Origin: Rhizobium altiplani
GTDB lineage: Bacteria > Pseudomonadota > Alphaproteobacteria > Rhizobiales > Rhizobiaceae
Direction of reading: 5' to 3'
Assembly: GCF_001542405.1 (NCBI RefSeq)
Contig: NZ_LNCD01000145.1
Location: forward strand, 62,001 to 126,000
Length of the DNA stretch: 64,000 nucleotides
In this document: one piece after another, positions 24,992-33,310 of the stretch
How the letters are laid out: the number at the start of each line of letters is the position of its first letter
Numbering within the stretch: position 1 is the stretch's first letter
The notes under the pieces: model-generated
Told to the model about the DNA's origin: nothing
What the model saw: only the letters and a program-made list of their open reading frames with translations
Database searches by the model: none
Position numbers and translations under genes: made by a program

Positions 24992-25193
24992 GGCCACACT
25001 CCAATCATGTGAGGGTCCGTTATCGGCGCCATCGAGTACTCGTTCCGCCTTCAGATAGATGGGTATTCGCAGCAGGCAATCAAAGGGAAGAAATGGATGG
25101 CAGGTCGCCAAGTGCCTCAAACAGGAACGGTGATCGGTGTTTCTTGGGCGACGATAAGGCGACCGATACAGATGCCGATCGCCCTTCCGAACC

Positions 25194-25409
25194 TCAATTC
25201 TTCTTTGGGGCGCTTTGGCTGGCCTTCGGCTGAGAACTTAAAATGGGCGGGCCGCCTTTGTCGGCGGCCGCCTTTTCCTTCTTGGGCTTCCAAGAAGACG
25301 GAGCGGCTGAAGCTCCTCCGTCTGGAACGTGAGGCTTGCGCGCCCCACCGACGGCGAAACCAAAGCGCGGGCGGCACGCTTCTTGGTCTAAACAACAACG
25401 TGATGGAGA
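25194..25409 (-). pseudogene. Start-less remnant of a lysine/proline-rich small protein
   Basis: Open frame ending SSQPKASQSAPKKN with an upstream SSWKPKKEKAAADKGGPPI, closed on its 5' side by TGA, with no ATG, GTG or TTG in between. Composition looks like a real rhizobial protein tail, so this is probably a 5'-truncated or frameshifted gene. A second frame with a start (25431) runs in parallel and probably carried the lost 5' part. Confidence 0.35.
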
Positions 25410-25463
25410 TCAGTGATCTCGGGATCTTCATGGCTAAGACACGACCATCCTCACAGTAAGGAG

Positions 25464-25640
25464 TTAGGCCATCCGGAACACTGCCTCTGCGTCAAGAGCC
25501 GCTGCGAGAAATGCGGACTGCGCGTCTCCCTGAGTGACTGTTTCCGTCATCGTACCAGCGTAGGCCTGCATTGCCGAGAAGAAGGCGCGGTCGTTCGTCA
25601 CCAGGCCAATTCGCAAAAAAGCATGTCAAAGTCTTCTTCT
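25464..25640 (-). pseudogene. Frameshifted remnant of a small hypothetical protein
   Basis: The frame ending TNDRAFFSAMQAYAGTMTE, TQGDAQSAFLAAALDAEAVFRMA looks like a genuine protein C-terminus, but it has no usable start. Just upstream, across a run of six T, another frame reads PEEDFDMLF. The two join naturally if one base is added or removed at that T run (about 25616-25622), so a slippage frameshift is the likely lesion. Confidence 0.4.
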
Positions 25641-25884
25641 GGAGATGCAACAGGATGCAGCACGCGGTTGCGTTCACAACGACTAAGACTAGCCAGCTCG
25701 GTACCGACACAGGGTCTCCGATTCCACATTCGAGAATAGTGGATCACACAGTTAGCCAGCGTAAGACATGAGGGAGAAACATTCCTCACCCGTGCGATCC
25801 ACTCCCTCAATCCCCGCCTTGACGCGTTGTTCCAAGGGCCTGCTACATCGGGAAGGCGGAGAGTCCTACAGCTCCAGGAAATTT

Positions 25885-26163
25885 CTACCGGGGAGGCCGT
25901 CCCTGAATGGAGGCGCGTGTCCGCTCGAAGCTTGGTGGAGATATTGCCGAAGTCACCCGGCCAAAATGCCTTTCCAGTTCCCTGGATAGGTCGTCGGGGG
26001 AGGTCATCCCATGTTGGAAACGTTCGAAAAGTAGCTTGGTTGCGATGTTGTATCGCTCAGGATGAGCAACACTACTGGCAGCACTGTATCCAGCCGCATC
26101 CAAGATGCCTTGCAGCATAGTAAGGTCCCTGGAATGTAAGACATAGCCGAATTCGGAAGACAC
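25885..26163 (-). CDS. Small hypothetical protein (rhizobial)
   Basis: 92 residues from a GTG at 26163 with a near-perfect AAGGAGG seven bases upstream. The sequence SSEFGYVLHSRDLTMLQGILDAAGYS, continuing TKLLFERFQHGMTSPDDLSRELERHFG, has a strong helical, protein-like pattern and resembles a family common in Rhizobium. No motif suggests an activity. It is the best-preserved gene of the 24.6-27.4 kb segment. Confidence 0.6.
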   Translation of the reverse strand: MSSEFGYVLHSRDLTMLQGILDAAGYSAASSVAHPERYNIATKLLFERFQHGMTSPDDLSRELERHFGRVTSAISPPSFERTRASIQGRPPR

Positions 26164-26280
26164 TTCGGTCCTCCTTCAATTTGGGGCGAGGGCTCTGAGC
26201 CCCTGATGCAGCAGCGCCCGTGACATTGGCTGCTGAAGAAGCGAGCATGCCTGAGCGTGGCTCCGGATGCAACGCAATTC

Positions 26281-26330
26281 GTGCAATTTTTGTTTTTATC
26301 AGACTTCGAGAATAAAACCAAAAATTGCGC
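26281..26330. repeat. Long AT-rich inverted repeat (17-bp arms)
   Basis: Arms 26283-26299 and 26312-26328 pair at 16 of 17 positions, with a 12-base loop. The arms are far more AT-rich than the surrounding DNA. It could be a strong bidirectional terminator, an RNA hairpin, or a mobile-element terminus. Confidence 0.6.
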
Positions 26331-26476
26331 TTGCGTTTCGTGCAGCGAGTGCCTATATGCCTTTCATCGGCATTGCTGATGAGCGCTGGAATATGTCTGC
26401 CGCTCGCAATTTGCCGCAATCGCTTTCTACTTTTGACCACGGATGTACTGGCACTGGTATGAGTAGCGATGTGAGG

Positions 26477-26508
26477 AAGGTCGGTGCGGTTTCGCCCCGG
26501 CCTTTTTT
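26477..26508 (+). terminator. Rho-independent terminator with no gene in front of it
   Basis: Stem AAGGTCGG / CCGGCCTT (one G-T pair) followed by a run of six T. The preceding 300 bases on the plus strand hold no credible protein gene, so the transcript it ends may be a small RNA. Confidence 0.5.
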
Positions 26509-26572
26509 GTTGGCTGCTCCGCTGGTCGACGTCTTGAGGCTCACTGCGAAAGACGAACCCTGCGCGCAGGTC

Positions 26573-26938
26573 CTACGACAGGTCATGACCGACCTTGGCG
26601 GAGTAGGAAAGCTTGCTGAGCGCGTCGTCAAGGAACGGTGCAACTGCGGCGGCACCGATCGCCGGGGCAACAGCGATATCGAGAATTCGGCGCCGGCCAA
26701 GCGTGGTCGGGCTTTCATACGTAATGATCGCTGATGGCGGATAGAAGGAAAGGCAGAGACGGGTCGAAACGAACGGGCGCCGACCGGCTGCAGACCGGTG
26801 CATCAGCATTCGGATGCCATCCTGGAAGCCGCGAGTGTTCGCCTCATGGAGCAGCTCTAGATAGTTCGATCTGATCGCAAAGGTATGAGATGCAGATACC
26901 CCGTTGTCGAGCCGCGAGCAGCTTGTCAGCTCAGCCAT
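26573..26938 (-). CDS. Hypothetical protein, doubtful
   Basis: A 121-residue open frame beginning MAELTSCSRLDNGVSASHT, whose ATG overlaps the nonsense codon of the integrase pseudogene. There is no good ribosome site and I do not recognise a family. It may be a chance frame over the decayed integrase 3' region. Confidence 0.25.
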   Translation of the reverse strand: MAELTSCSRLDNGVSASHTFAIRSNYLELLHEANTRGFQDGIRMLMHRSAAGRRPFVSTRLCLSFYPPSAIITYESPTTLGRRRILDIAVAPAIGAAAVAPFLDDALSKLSYSAKVGHDLS

Positions 26939-27270
26939 TCTCCAGATGGAGCTCCAGCACTTCGATGTCGGCGGGACGGCCGTTGCGTCTTGCGGCGATC
27001 GAGACGTCTTCAAGATGCAAGCGCATCACGTCGCGTTCATGTTCGCAAAGCTTTTGGAGCTGCGCCTTGGACATCGGTTCCTTCGAGTTCATCTTCAGCT
27101 CGGCCATGAGCGTGTTGAGCTTCCGACCGACTGCTTGAGCCTTTTTATGGTCCGAACAATGAAAGCCGGCTGCCCGGCTGGCATCGCGTGAAAGAACTGG
27201 GAACACGCGCCCGCCGGTAAAAGATGTTGCCGCGGCGAATAAGGTTGTGGACGTCGTGGCGGACCGCCAT
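26936..27270 (-). pseudogene. Tyrosine-type site-specific integrase, broken N-terminus
   Basis: ATG at 27270 opens MAVRHDVHNLIRRGNIFYRR, continuing ARVPSSF, a typical N-terminus of rhizobial DUF6538-type phage integrases. After GSRLSL the frame breaks near 27162 and the homologous reading continues in the next frame as CSDHKKAQAVGRKLNTLMAE, then KAQLQKLCEHERDVMRLHLE. That frame ends at ENG-stop (26933), where related proteins read GWA, consistent with a TGG-to-TGA change; ADKLLAARQRG continues beyond it. The catalytic domain is missing. It lies 155 bp from tRNA-Gln, on the 3' side of that tRNA, the classic position of an island integrase. Confidence 0.65.
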
Positions 27271-27425
27271 GGGATAGTTGCCCTTGCCTGCCACTGCGAC
27301 GCCCCCGCGCTCATTAGGCAGGCATCACCTGTGTGCTACAGTTCTGGGCATCAGGTCGCGCATGATGCCAAAACGATATCCGGCAGGACCGGAAAATCAA
27401 GGAATTAAGGTGATTTAGGGAGAAT

Positions 27426-27499
27426 TGGCTGGGGAACCTGGATTCGAACCAAGATCGACGGAGTCAGAGTCCGCTGTTCTACCATTGAACTATTCCCCA
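27426..27499 (-). tRNA. tRNA-Gln (CTG)
   Basis: 74-nt cloverleaf on the minus strand, acceptor TGGGGAA / TTCCCCA, discriminator G73, encoded CCA. Anticodon stem GCGGA / TCCGT with loop CTCTGAC gives anticodon CTG. The T arm is GGTTCGAATCC. The 3' end faces the integrase remnant. Confidence 0.93.
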
Positions 27500-27755
27500 G
27501 CAGGTGCGGCGCTCGAAGCGGCTCCGCTGGTGTGCGGCGCTTATAAACAAAAGCTGGCGGATTGCAAATACCTGTTTCGAAAAAAATGAACAGGGGTTTT
27601 ACGCTGGCTTTTGAGCTCGAAGAGAGGACCTATTTCGCTAACGCCAAAAAGAATTTGGTGATTTCGCCATGCGCTGGTATCTTCGCGCCAACGCAAAATC
27701 GAATGAGCGCCTGCTGCATACCTTTTGGACTTGCGCGGCGCGATGGAAAAAGAAC

Positions 27756-29291
27756 GTGGAAGACCCCGAACGCGGCCAAAGGCCGCAAGGTAACGGGGCG
27801 TCGGCGGCAGGGCGCAGGGATGGCAAGAAATCCAGGCGCCGCAAGGGCAAGCGTGGCGGGCAATCCCGCAATGCGAACCAGTCCGCTCAGCATGTCCTGT
27901 CCGGCGATGCCGGAGAGGCGGCGCGCCCAATTGAAGCCGACAATGTCGCGCGCAAGCGCAAGCGTCGCCGTCGCGGGGCAGGCGCTCCAGGCGAAGCGGT
28001 TCAACAGCATCAGGCAAGCAACGAAAACGCCCTAAGCGCGACGCACGCTGTTCGCGGAGACGGCGAATCGGTGCCGAGTCGCCGCAATCGCCGCAAGCAT
28101 CGCGGCAAGCGCGGCCTCCAGGGACGCCCACTGGTCCATGAAAAGCCGACCGGACGTCCGGCCCAGCCGCAGCAGCCAGCGCCCGCCGGGCGGGCGGGGG
28201 CAGCCGAATTGCGAACCGGCCAGAACGATAATCGTGGGGCGCGCCCGTCCGAAGGAGGGCAGCGCAGCCACGAATATCCGTGGCCGGATGAGCTTTACGC
28301 CGCTCTCGATCTCGGCACCAACAATTGCCGTCTTCTGATCGCGCAACCGACGCGGCCGGGTCAGTTTCGCGTTGTCGACGCCTTCTCCCGGATCGTACGC
28401 TTGGGCGAGGGACTGGCGGCAAGCGGCCGCCTCTCCGACGATGCGATGGATCGCGCCGTCGATGCGCTCCGCGTCTGCGCCTCCAAGCTGAAGAGCCGCG
28501 AAATCCGCCGTATGCGGCTGATCGCGACCGAGGCCTGCCGGCAGGCGAGCAACGGGGCCGTGTTCCTCGAACGCGTCATTGCCGAGACCGGCCTCGAACT
28601 CGAGATTATCGATCGGGAGACCGAAGCGCGGCTTGCCGTCTCGGGCTGCTCGTCGCTCGTCGGACGCGAGACCCGCTCCGTTGTCCTCTTCGATATCGGC
28701 GGCGGCTCCTCCGAAATCGCGGTCATTCGTATCGGCGACAACCGCTTCAATCGCCTCGCAAACCACATCACCCACTGGACCTCGCTTCCCGTCGGCGTCG
28801 TCACGCTATCGGAGCGTCATGGCGGGCGCGATGTCACCCCGGATGTTTTCGAGGGCATGGTGGTGGAAGTGGCGGGCATGCTCGACAACTTCGATTGCCC
28901 TGCGATCGACATCGGTCACGCGGATGATTTCCATCTCATCGGCACCTCGGGAACGGTGACGACGCTTGCAGGCGTCCACCTCGACCTGCCGCGCTACGAC
29001 CGCCGCAAGGTCGACGGCATCTGGCTTTCGGACGACGAGGTCTCGGCGATGCAGGCAAAGCTGCTGTCGTGGGATTTCGCAAGCCGGGCCGCCAATCCCT
29101 GTATCGGACCGGATCGCGCCGATCTGGTGCTCGCCGGCTGCGCGATTCTGGAGGCGATCCGCCGCCGCTGGCCGAGCCCGCGCATGCGGGTTGCCGATCG
29201 CGGCTTGAGGGAAGGCCTGCTCACGGACATGATGGCGGACGACGGCGTCTGGCGGCGCCACCGCAACCGCCGCGGCCAGCGCGGCAAATAG
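27756..29291 (+). CDS. ppx: Exopolyphosphatase / Ppx-GppA phosphatase with long basic N-terminus
   Basis: About 511 residues from GTG 27756. The first 170 residues are low-complexity and strongly basic (GKKSRRRKGKRGGQSRN, later KRKRRRRG and RRNRRKHRGKRG), as in other rhizobial homologues, and likely bind RNA or polyphosphate. The Ppx/GppA catalytic domain follows: YAALDLGTNNCRLLI, then LFDIGGGSSEIAVI (second phosphate loop) and GTSGTVTTLAGV. It hydrolyses polyphosphate or pppGpp; which one cannot be told. An ATG at 27669 gives a longer frame with a less protein-like start. rlmE follows after 9 bp, probably cotranscribed. Confidence 0.88.
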   Translation: MEDPERGQRPQGNGASAAGRRDGKKSRRRKGKRGGQSRNANQSAQHVLSGDAGEAARPIEADNVARKRKRRRRGAGAPGEAVQQHQASNENALSATHAVRGDGESVPSRRNRRKHRGKRGLQGRPLVHEKPTGRPAQPQQPAPAGRAGAAELRTGQNDNRGARPSEGGQRSHEYPWPDELYAALDLGTNNCRLLIAQPTRPGQFRVVDAFSRIVRLGEGLAASGRLSDDAMDRAVDALRVCASKLKSREIRRMRLIATEACRQASNGAVFLERVIAETGLELEIIDRETEARLAVSGCSSLVGRETRSVVLFDIGGGSSEIAVIRIGDNRFNRLANHITHWTSLPVGVVTLSERHGGRDVTPDVFEGMVVEVAGMLDNFDCPAIDIGHADDFHLIGTSGTVTTLAGVHLDLPRYDRRKVDGIWLSDDEVSAMQAKLLSWDFASRAANPCIGPDRADLVLAGCAILEAIRRRWPSPRMRVADRGLREGLLTDMMADDGVWRRHRNRRGQRGK

Positions 29292-29300
29292 GGGACAAGC

Positions 29301-30020
29301 ATGGCGAAGCCAACGATTGCGGGTAGCCGCACCGGCCGCAAACTCGGCCAGCGCGTCAAGAACAAGAAGATGAAGGCGTCGTCGCGGCAATGGCTGCAGC
29401 GCCACATCAACGATCCCTATGTGCAGCGCGCCCAGCTCGAGGGCTATCGCGCTCGTGCCGCCTTCAAGCTGCTCGAGATCGACGAGAAGCACGGCATCCT
29501 GAAGGGCGCCCGCCGCATCATCGATCTGGGTGCCGCACCGGGAAGCTGGTCGCAGATCGCTGCCAAGGTCACGGGCTCGACGGATGAGGATATCCGTGTG
29601 GCGGCGATCGACTTCCTGGAGATGGATCAGCTGCCGGGCGTGAAGATCCTGCAGCTGGACTTCCTCGATCCGTCAGCGCCGGCACAGTTGATCGAGGCCG
29701 TCGGCGGCACGCCTGATCTGGTGATCTCGGACATGGCAGCCCCCACGACCGGCCACCACCGTACCGACCATTTGCGCACCATGCATCTCTGCGAAGTGGC
29801 GGCACACTTTGCCATCGAAGTGCTGGGGGAGGGTGGCCACTTCCTGGCAAAGACCTTCCAGGGAGGCACCGAACGCGATCTTCTCAACATGCTGAAGCGG
29901 CATTTCAAGCAGGTTGTCCACGTCAAGCCGCCGTCGTCGCGGGCCGAATCTGTGGAGATGTTCCTGCTGGCGAAAGGCTTCAAGGGCCGCCAGATGGAGC
30001 CCGATGTCACCGAAGCTTGA
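29301..30020 (+). CDS. rlmE: 23S rRNA 2'-O-ribose methyltransferase (RrmJ/FtsJ)
   Basis: 239 residues. It methylates the 2'-OH of the conserved uridine in 23S rRNA (Um2552 in E. coli). SAM motif DLGAAPGSWSQIA, and the catalytic K-D-K-E tetrad is visible in order: ARAAFKLLEID, ISDMAAPTTG, FLAKTFQGG, SRAESVEMF. The N-terminal 25 residues are basic (GRKLGQRVKNKKMKAS). It follows ppx after 9 bp. Confidence 0.95.
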   Translation: MAKPTIAGSRTGRKLGQRVKNKKMKASSRQWLQRHINDPYVQRAQLEGYRARAAFKLLEIDEKHGILKGARRIIDLGAAPGSWSQIAAKVTGSTDEDIRVAAIDFLEMDQLPGVKILQLDFLDPSAPAQLIEAVGGTPDLVISDMAAPTTGHHRTDHLRTMHLCEVAAHFAIEVLGEGGHFLAKTFQGGTERDLLNMLKRHFKQVVHVKPPSSRAESVEMFLLAKGFKGRQMEPDVTEA

Positions 30021-30079
30021 TCTTTGGGCTGGTCTCGGGTGATGATCCGATCTCCCAAGACTTGGAATGCCCGGGTACC

Positions 30080-30463
30080 ATGCTCCTATACGTCACCCTC
30101 GGAACCAACGACATTGATGAAGCGCGGCGGTTTTACGATATCGTGCTGCCGCTGCTCGGCTATCGCCGCCAGCGCTACTCCGAAGAGGAAATCGGCTACG
30201 CCGCAGATGGCGACACCCGATGCCGGCTCTGGATCGTAACCCCGTTCAACCGCAGGCGGGCATCAACTGGCAACGGCTCGATGGTCGCGCTTCATGCCGA
30301 GCGCCGTGCGGACGTCGATGCGTTTCATGCCGCAGCCCTTGCCGCGGGCGGCGTTGACGAAGGCGCCCCCGGATTGCGGCCGTTCCATGCCAATTTCTAT
30401 GCCGCCTATGTGCGCGATCCGGATGGCAACAAGCTGAGCGCCGTCTGCGAGACTCCGGAATAG
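30080..30463 (+). CDS. VOC-family (glyoxalase-like) protein
   Basis: 127 residues with one vicinal-oxygen-chelate unit: MLLYVTLGTNDIDEARRFYD at the start and AYVRDPDGNKLSAVCE at the end. The glyoxalase-type metal ligands are only partly identifiable (His in ALHAE and the terminal Glu), so activity is uncertain. The ATG at 30080 opens the conserved first strand. It converges with the MFS gene, three bases apart. Confidence 0.82.
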   Translation: MLLYVTLGTNDIDEARRFYDIVLPLLGYRRQRYSEEEIGYAADGDTRCRLWIVTPFNRRRASTGNGSMVALHAERRADVDAFHAAALAAGGVDEGAPGLRPFHANFYAAYVRDPDGNKLSAVCETPE

Positions 30464-30466
30464 GCC

Positions 30467-31891
30467 TTACTTCACGGCCTGTTGTTCCGCCTCGATCGTC
30501 GCCGGGGTGATGCGCTTCGCACGGTGGCCGGAAACAAGCGCGCCGGCGCTCCTGTCCATTCGGATGAACGGGATGGTCGCCACGACAGTCAGGATCGCGA
30601 TCACGTAGAAGGCGACGTGGAAGTCGGCCACCTGCAGCGCCTCGCCGCGGAAATAGATCGATGTTTCAAGGATTGCTGCGGCAACCGCGACGCCAAGCGC
30701 CAGGCTGATCTGCTGCATCACCGAGCTCATCGACGTTGCCTGGCTCGCCTGTGCATCGTCGATGTCGGCAAAGGCCAGCGCATTGACGCCGGTAAAGAAG
30801 AACGAGCGCGAGAAGCCGCCGACCAAAAGAATGGCGATGATGACGAGATGTGGCGTCTGTGGCGTGAAGAAGCCGGTCGCGACCGTAACCACGGTCGTCA
30901 CCCCTGCTGCCGAAAGCAGTGTGGTGCGGAAGCCGGCAGCCGCGAAAACGCGACGCGCCATGAACTTGGTCGTGATCGCCCCGATCGCGCCGGCAAAAGT
31001 GATGAGACCCGATTGGAACGGCGTCAGGCCGAAGCCGAGCTGCAGCATCAGCGGCGTCAGGAAGGGCATGGCGCCGATACAGATGCGAAACAGCGTGCCG
31101 CCGGTTGTCGATGCGCGGAACGTCGGATTGCGGAAGAGGTTCAGATTGAGGATCGGCGCTGGATGCCGTTTGGCATGGCGCACATAGAGAAAACCGCAGA
31201 CGAGGCCGATTGCCGTCGCCATGATGCCGATAACGGGCGGCAAGGCCGGGAGGCTGACGACGGAAAGGCCGAAGACGACGCCGGCGGCCGAAAACGATGT
31301 CAGCAAAAAGCCGGTGAAATCCAGCTTCGGCGGCGCCGTCGCCTCAACCTCCGGCAGGAAGATCGTTGCCAGCCAGACGCCGACAATGCCGACCGGCACG
31401 TTGATCAGGAAGATCCAGTGCCAGGTGAAATAGGTGGTGATGAAGCCGCCTAACGGCGGTCCGGCCAACGGTCCGACGAGCGCCGGGATGGTCAGCAAGG
31501 CCATCGCCGAGACAAGCTCGCTTCGCTTCGTCGTTCGCAGAAGCACAAGGCGGCCAACCGGCGTCATCATCGCCCCGCCCATGCCCTGCAGGAAGCGCGC
31601 AATGACGAACTCGATCAGGCCGGACGAGATTGCGCAGAAGATCGACCCGACGACGAAGACGCAGATAGCCAGGCGGAAAATGCGCTTGGCGCCAAACCGG
31701 TCCGCCATCCAGCCGCTGATCGGAATGAAGACCGCAAGCGACACCATGTAGGAGGTCAGTGCCAGCTTCAGCGTGATCGGCCCGACGTGGAGATCGTTGG
31801 CGATGGCGGGCAGGGCGGTCGATATGACGGTGGAGTCCATCTGCTCCATGAAGAGAGCAACGGCGAGGATCAGCGGAACGATGCGGTTCAT
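30467..31891 (-). CDS. MFS drug:H+ antiporter (DHA2 type)
   Basis: 474 residues, 14 predicted membrane helices, starting MNRIVPLILAVALFMEQMDSTVISTALPAI (the DHA2 motif D1 region). GWMADRFGAKRIF is motif A and FLQGMGGAMMTPVGRLVLLRT motif B. A multidrug or small-molecule exporter. The ATG at 31891 starts the first helix; an extension to 32050 is polar, proline-rich and unlikely. It is divergent from the metallo-hydrolase at 32143. Substrate unknown. Confidence 0.92.
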   Translation of the reverse strand: MNRIVPLILAVALFMEQMDSTVISTALPAIANDLHVGPITLKLALTSYMVSLAVFIPISGWMADRFGAKRIFRLAICVFVVGSIFCAISSGLIEFVIARFLQGMGGAMMTPVGRLVLLRTTKRSELVSAMALLTIPALVGPLAGPPLGGFITTYFTWHWIFLINVPVGIVGVWLATIFLPEVEATAPPKLDFTGFLLTSFSAAGVVFGLSVVSLPALPPVIGIMATAIGLVCGFLYVRHAKRHPAPILNLNLFRNPTFRASTTGGTLFRICIGAMPFLTPLMLQLGFGLTPFQSGLITFAGAIGAITTKFMARRVFAAAGFRTTLLSAAGVTTVVTVATGFFTPQTPHLVIIAILLVGGFSRSFFFTGVNALAFADIDDAQASQATSMSSVMQQISLALGVAVAAAILETSIYFRGEALQVADFHVAFYVIAILTVVATIPFIRMDRSAGALVSGHRAKRITPATIEAEQQAVK

Positions 31892-32142
31892 ACGCGAAAT
31901 GCCTTGAAGGTCTTGCGAAGGCGGTGGAGGCCCGTGCTCTGTAGTCCTCGCGACAGGCTCTGCCAACCCTTCATTCCGCTTCCGAAGCACGTTTGCATCA
32001 CGTCTGCGTGAGACCGCTTGCTCAGCAAATTCAACGGCCAAGATTGACATATGCTTGTTTTGGTCGGGTGCAACAAACGCGGCGGCTGTTGGTCATTTGG
32101 GGGTATGCGGCAGTGATGCTGCACGCTATTGGGAGGCGGGAT

Positions 32143-33132
32143 ATGGCACTACCGGGGATGAAACGGCGCACTTTGCTTGCTGCGGGCATCAGCCTGCTGG
32201 CGACGCCGATGATTTTGAAAGAGACGGCCGCTATGGCCGTAAGTGGAGACAAGACCAAGATGGATGCGACGCCGCAGCCCCAGTTCAATCAGTTTAAACT
32301 CGGCTCCTACAAATTTACCGTCTTCAAGGACGGCGCCACGATTGCCGAAAAGCCCTATGAAACCTTCGGAACCAACCAGACGCCGGAAACGGTTCAGGAG
32401 CTGCTTGCGAGGAATTTCCTGCCGACCGACAAGTTCGTCAATACTTACGCACCGACGCTGATCGACACAGGATCGGATGTCATCCTTGTCGATACGGGTT
32501 TTGGCGAAGGCGGTCGCGCCCGCGGCAGCGGGCTGCTTCGCGATGGGCTCAAGGCTGCCGGCTATTCGCCCGACGACATCACGCTGGTCGCGCTGACCCA
32601 TCTGCATGGCGATCATATTGGCGGCCTGATGGAAGGGGGCGCACCGGCCTTCAAGAACGCGCGTTACGTCATCGGCCAGATCGAATACGATTTCTGGACG
32701 GACAAAGCGCGTGAAGGCACAGCCGCCGAAGGCGGTCACAAGACAGTTCTCGCCAACGTCGTGCCGCTTGCCGAGAAAGCGACGTTCATCGGCGATGGCG
32801 GCACTGTTGCAAGCGGCATCACCGCAATGCTGGCGCCGGGCCACACGCAGGGCCACATGGTTTTCCACATCGAATCCGAGGGTAAGCGCCTCGTGGCAAC
32901 GGGCGACACCGCCAATCACTATATTCTGTCGCTGCAGAAGCCGGATTGGGAGGTTCGTTTCGATATGGACAAGGCGCAGGCAGCAGCAACGCGCCGCAAG
33001 GTCTTCGGCATGATCGCGGCCGACAAGATTGCCTTCCTAGGCTACCACATGCCGTTCCCCGCCGTCGGCTTTGTCGAGGCACACGACGACGGATATCGCT
33101 TCGTTCCGAAGACCTATCAGTTCGACCTGTGA
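32143..33132 (+). CDS. MBL-fold metallo-hydrolase with Tat-type signal
   Basis: 329 residues. Signal MKRRTLLAAGISLLATPMI carries a twin-arginine-like start and a hydrophobic stretch, so export is likely. Zinc motif HLHGDH at 153-158, further His in PGHTQGHMVF and Asp in ATGDTANHY complete the metal site of the class B/glyoxalase II-like family; the enzyme resembles lactonase/arylsulfatase-type members. GGGAGG lies before ATG 32143. Divergent from the MFS exporter. Substrate unknown. Confidence 0.88.
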   Translation: MALPGMKRRTLLAAGISLLATPMILKETAAMAVSGDKTKMDATPQPQFNQFKLGSYKFTVFKDGATIAEKPYETFGTNQTPETVQELLARNFLPTDKFVNTYAPTLIDTGSDVILVDTGFGEGGRARGSGLLRDGLKAAGYSPDDITLVALTHLHGDHIGGLMEGGAPAFKNARYVIGQIEYDFWTDKAREGTAAEGGHKTVLANVVPLAEKATFIGDGGTVASGITAMLAPGHTQGHMVFHIESEGKRLVATGDTANHYILSLQKPDWEVRFDMDKAQAAATRRKVFGMIAADKIAFLGYHMPFPAVGFVEAHDDGYRFVPKTYQFDL

Positions 33133-33155
33133 GACCGCTGCATGGCAGCCATACC

Positions 33156-33183
33156 AAGCCCGGCGAACACGTCGGGCTTTTTG
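33156..33183 (+). terminator. Terminator after the metallo-hydrolase
   Basis: Stem AAGCCCG / CGGGCTT with a 10-base loop and a TTTTT tail. Confidence 0.8.
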
Positions 33184-33310
33184 CTATTCACTTCCTGTCA
33201 TAGACGTGTTACGAGCCCTCGCCAACTTCCAAAGCAACCCTTGCACACTGCCGGTGCGGACGATTCGTTCCGGGAGGCGTTGCATTTTTCTTAATTGAAG
33301 GAAATTGGCC

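Noticed and set aside
24688..25233. Plus-strand 181-codon frame
   Set aside because: It opposes the DUF982 gene and has no ribosome site; composition is that of an antisense shadow.
26353..26718. Minus-strand 121-codon frame
   Set aside because: Opposes the terminator region and the other frame; no start signal and random composition.
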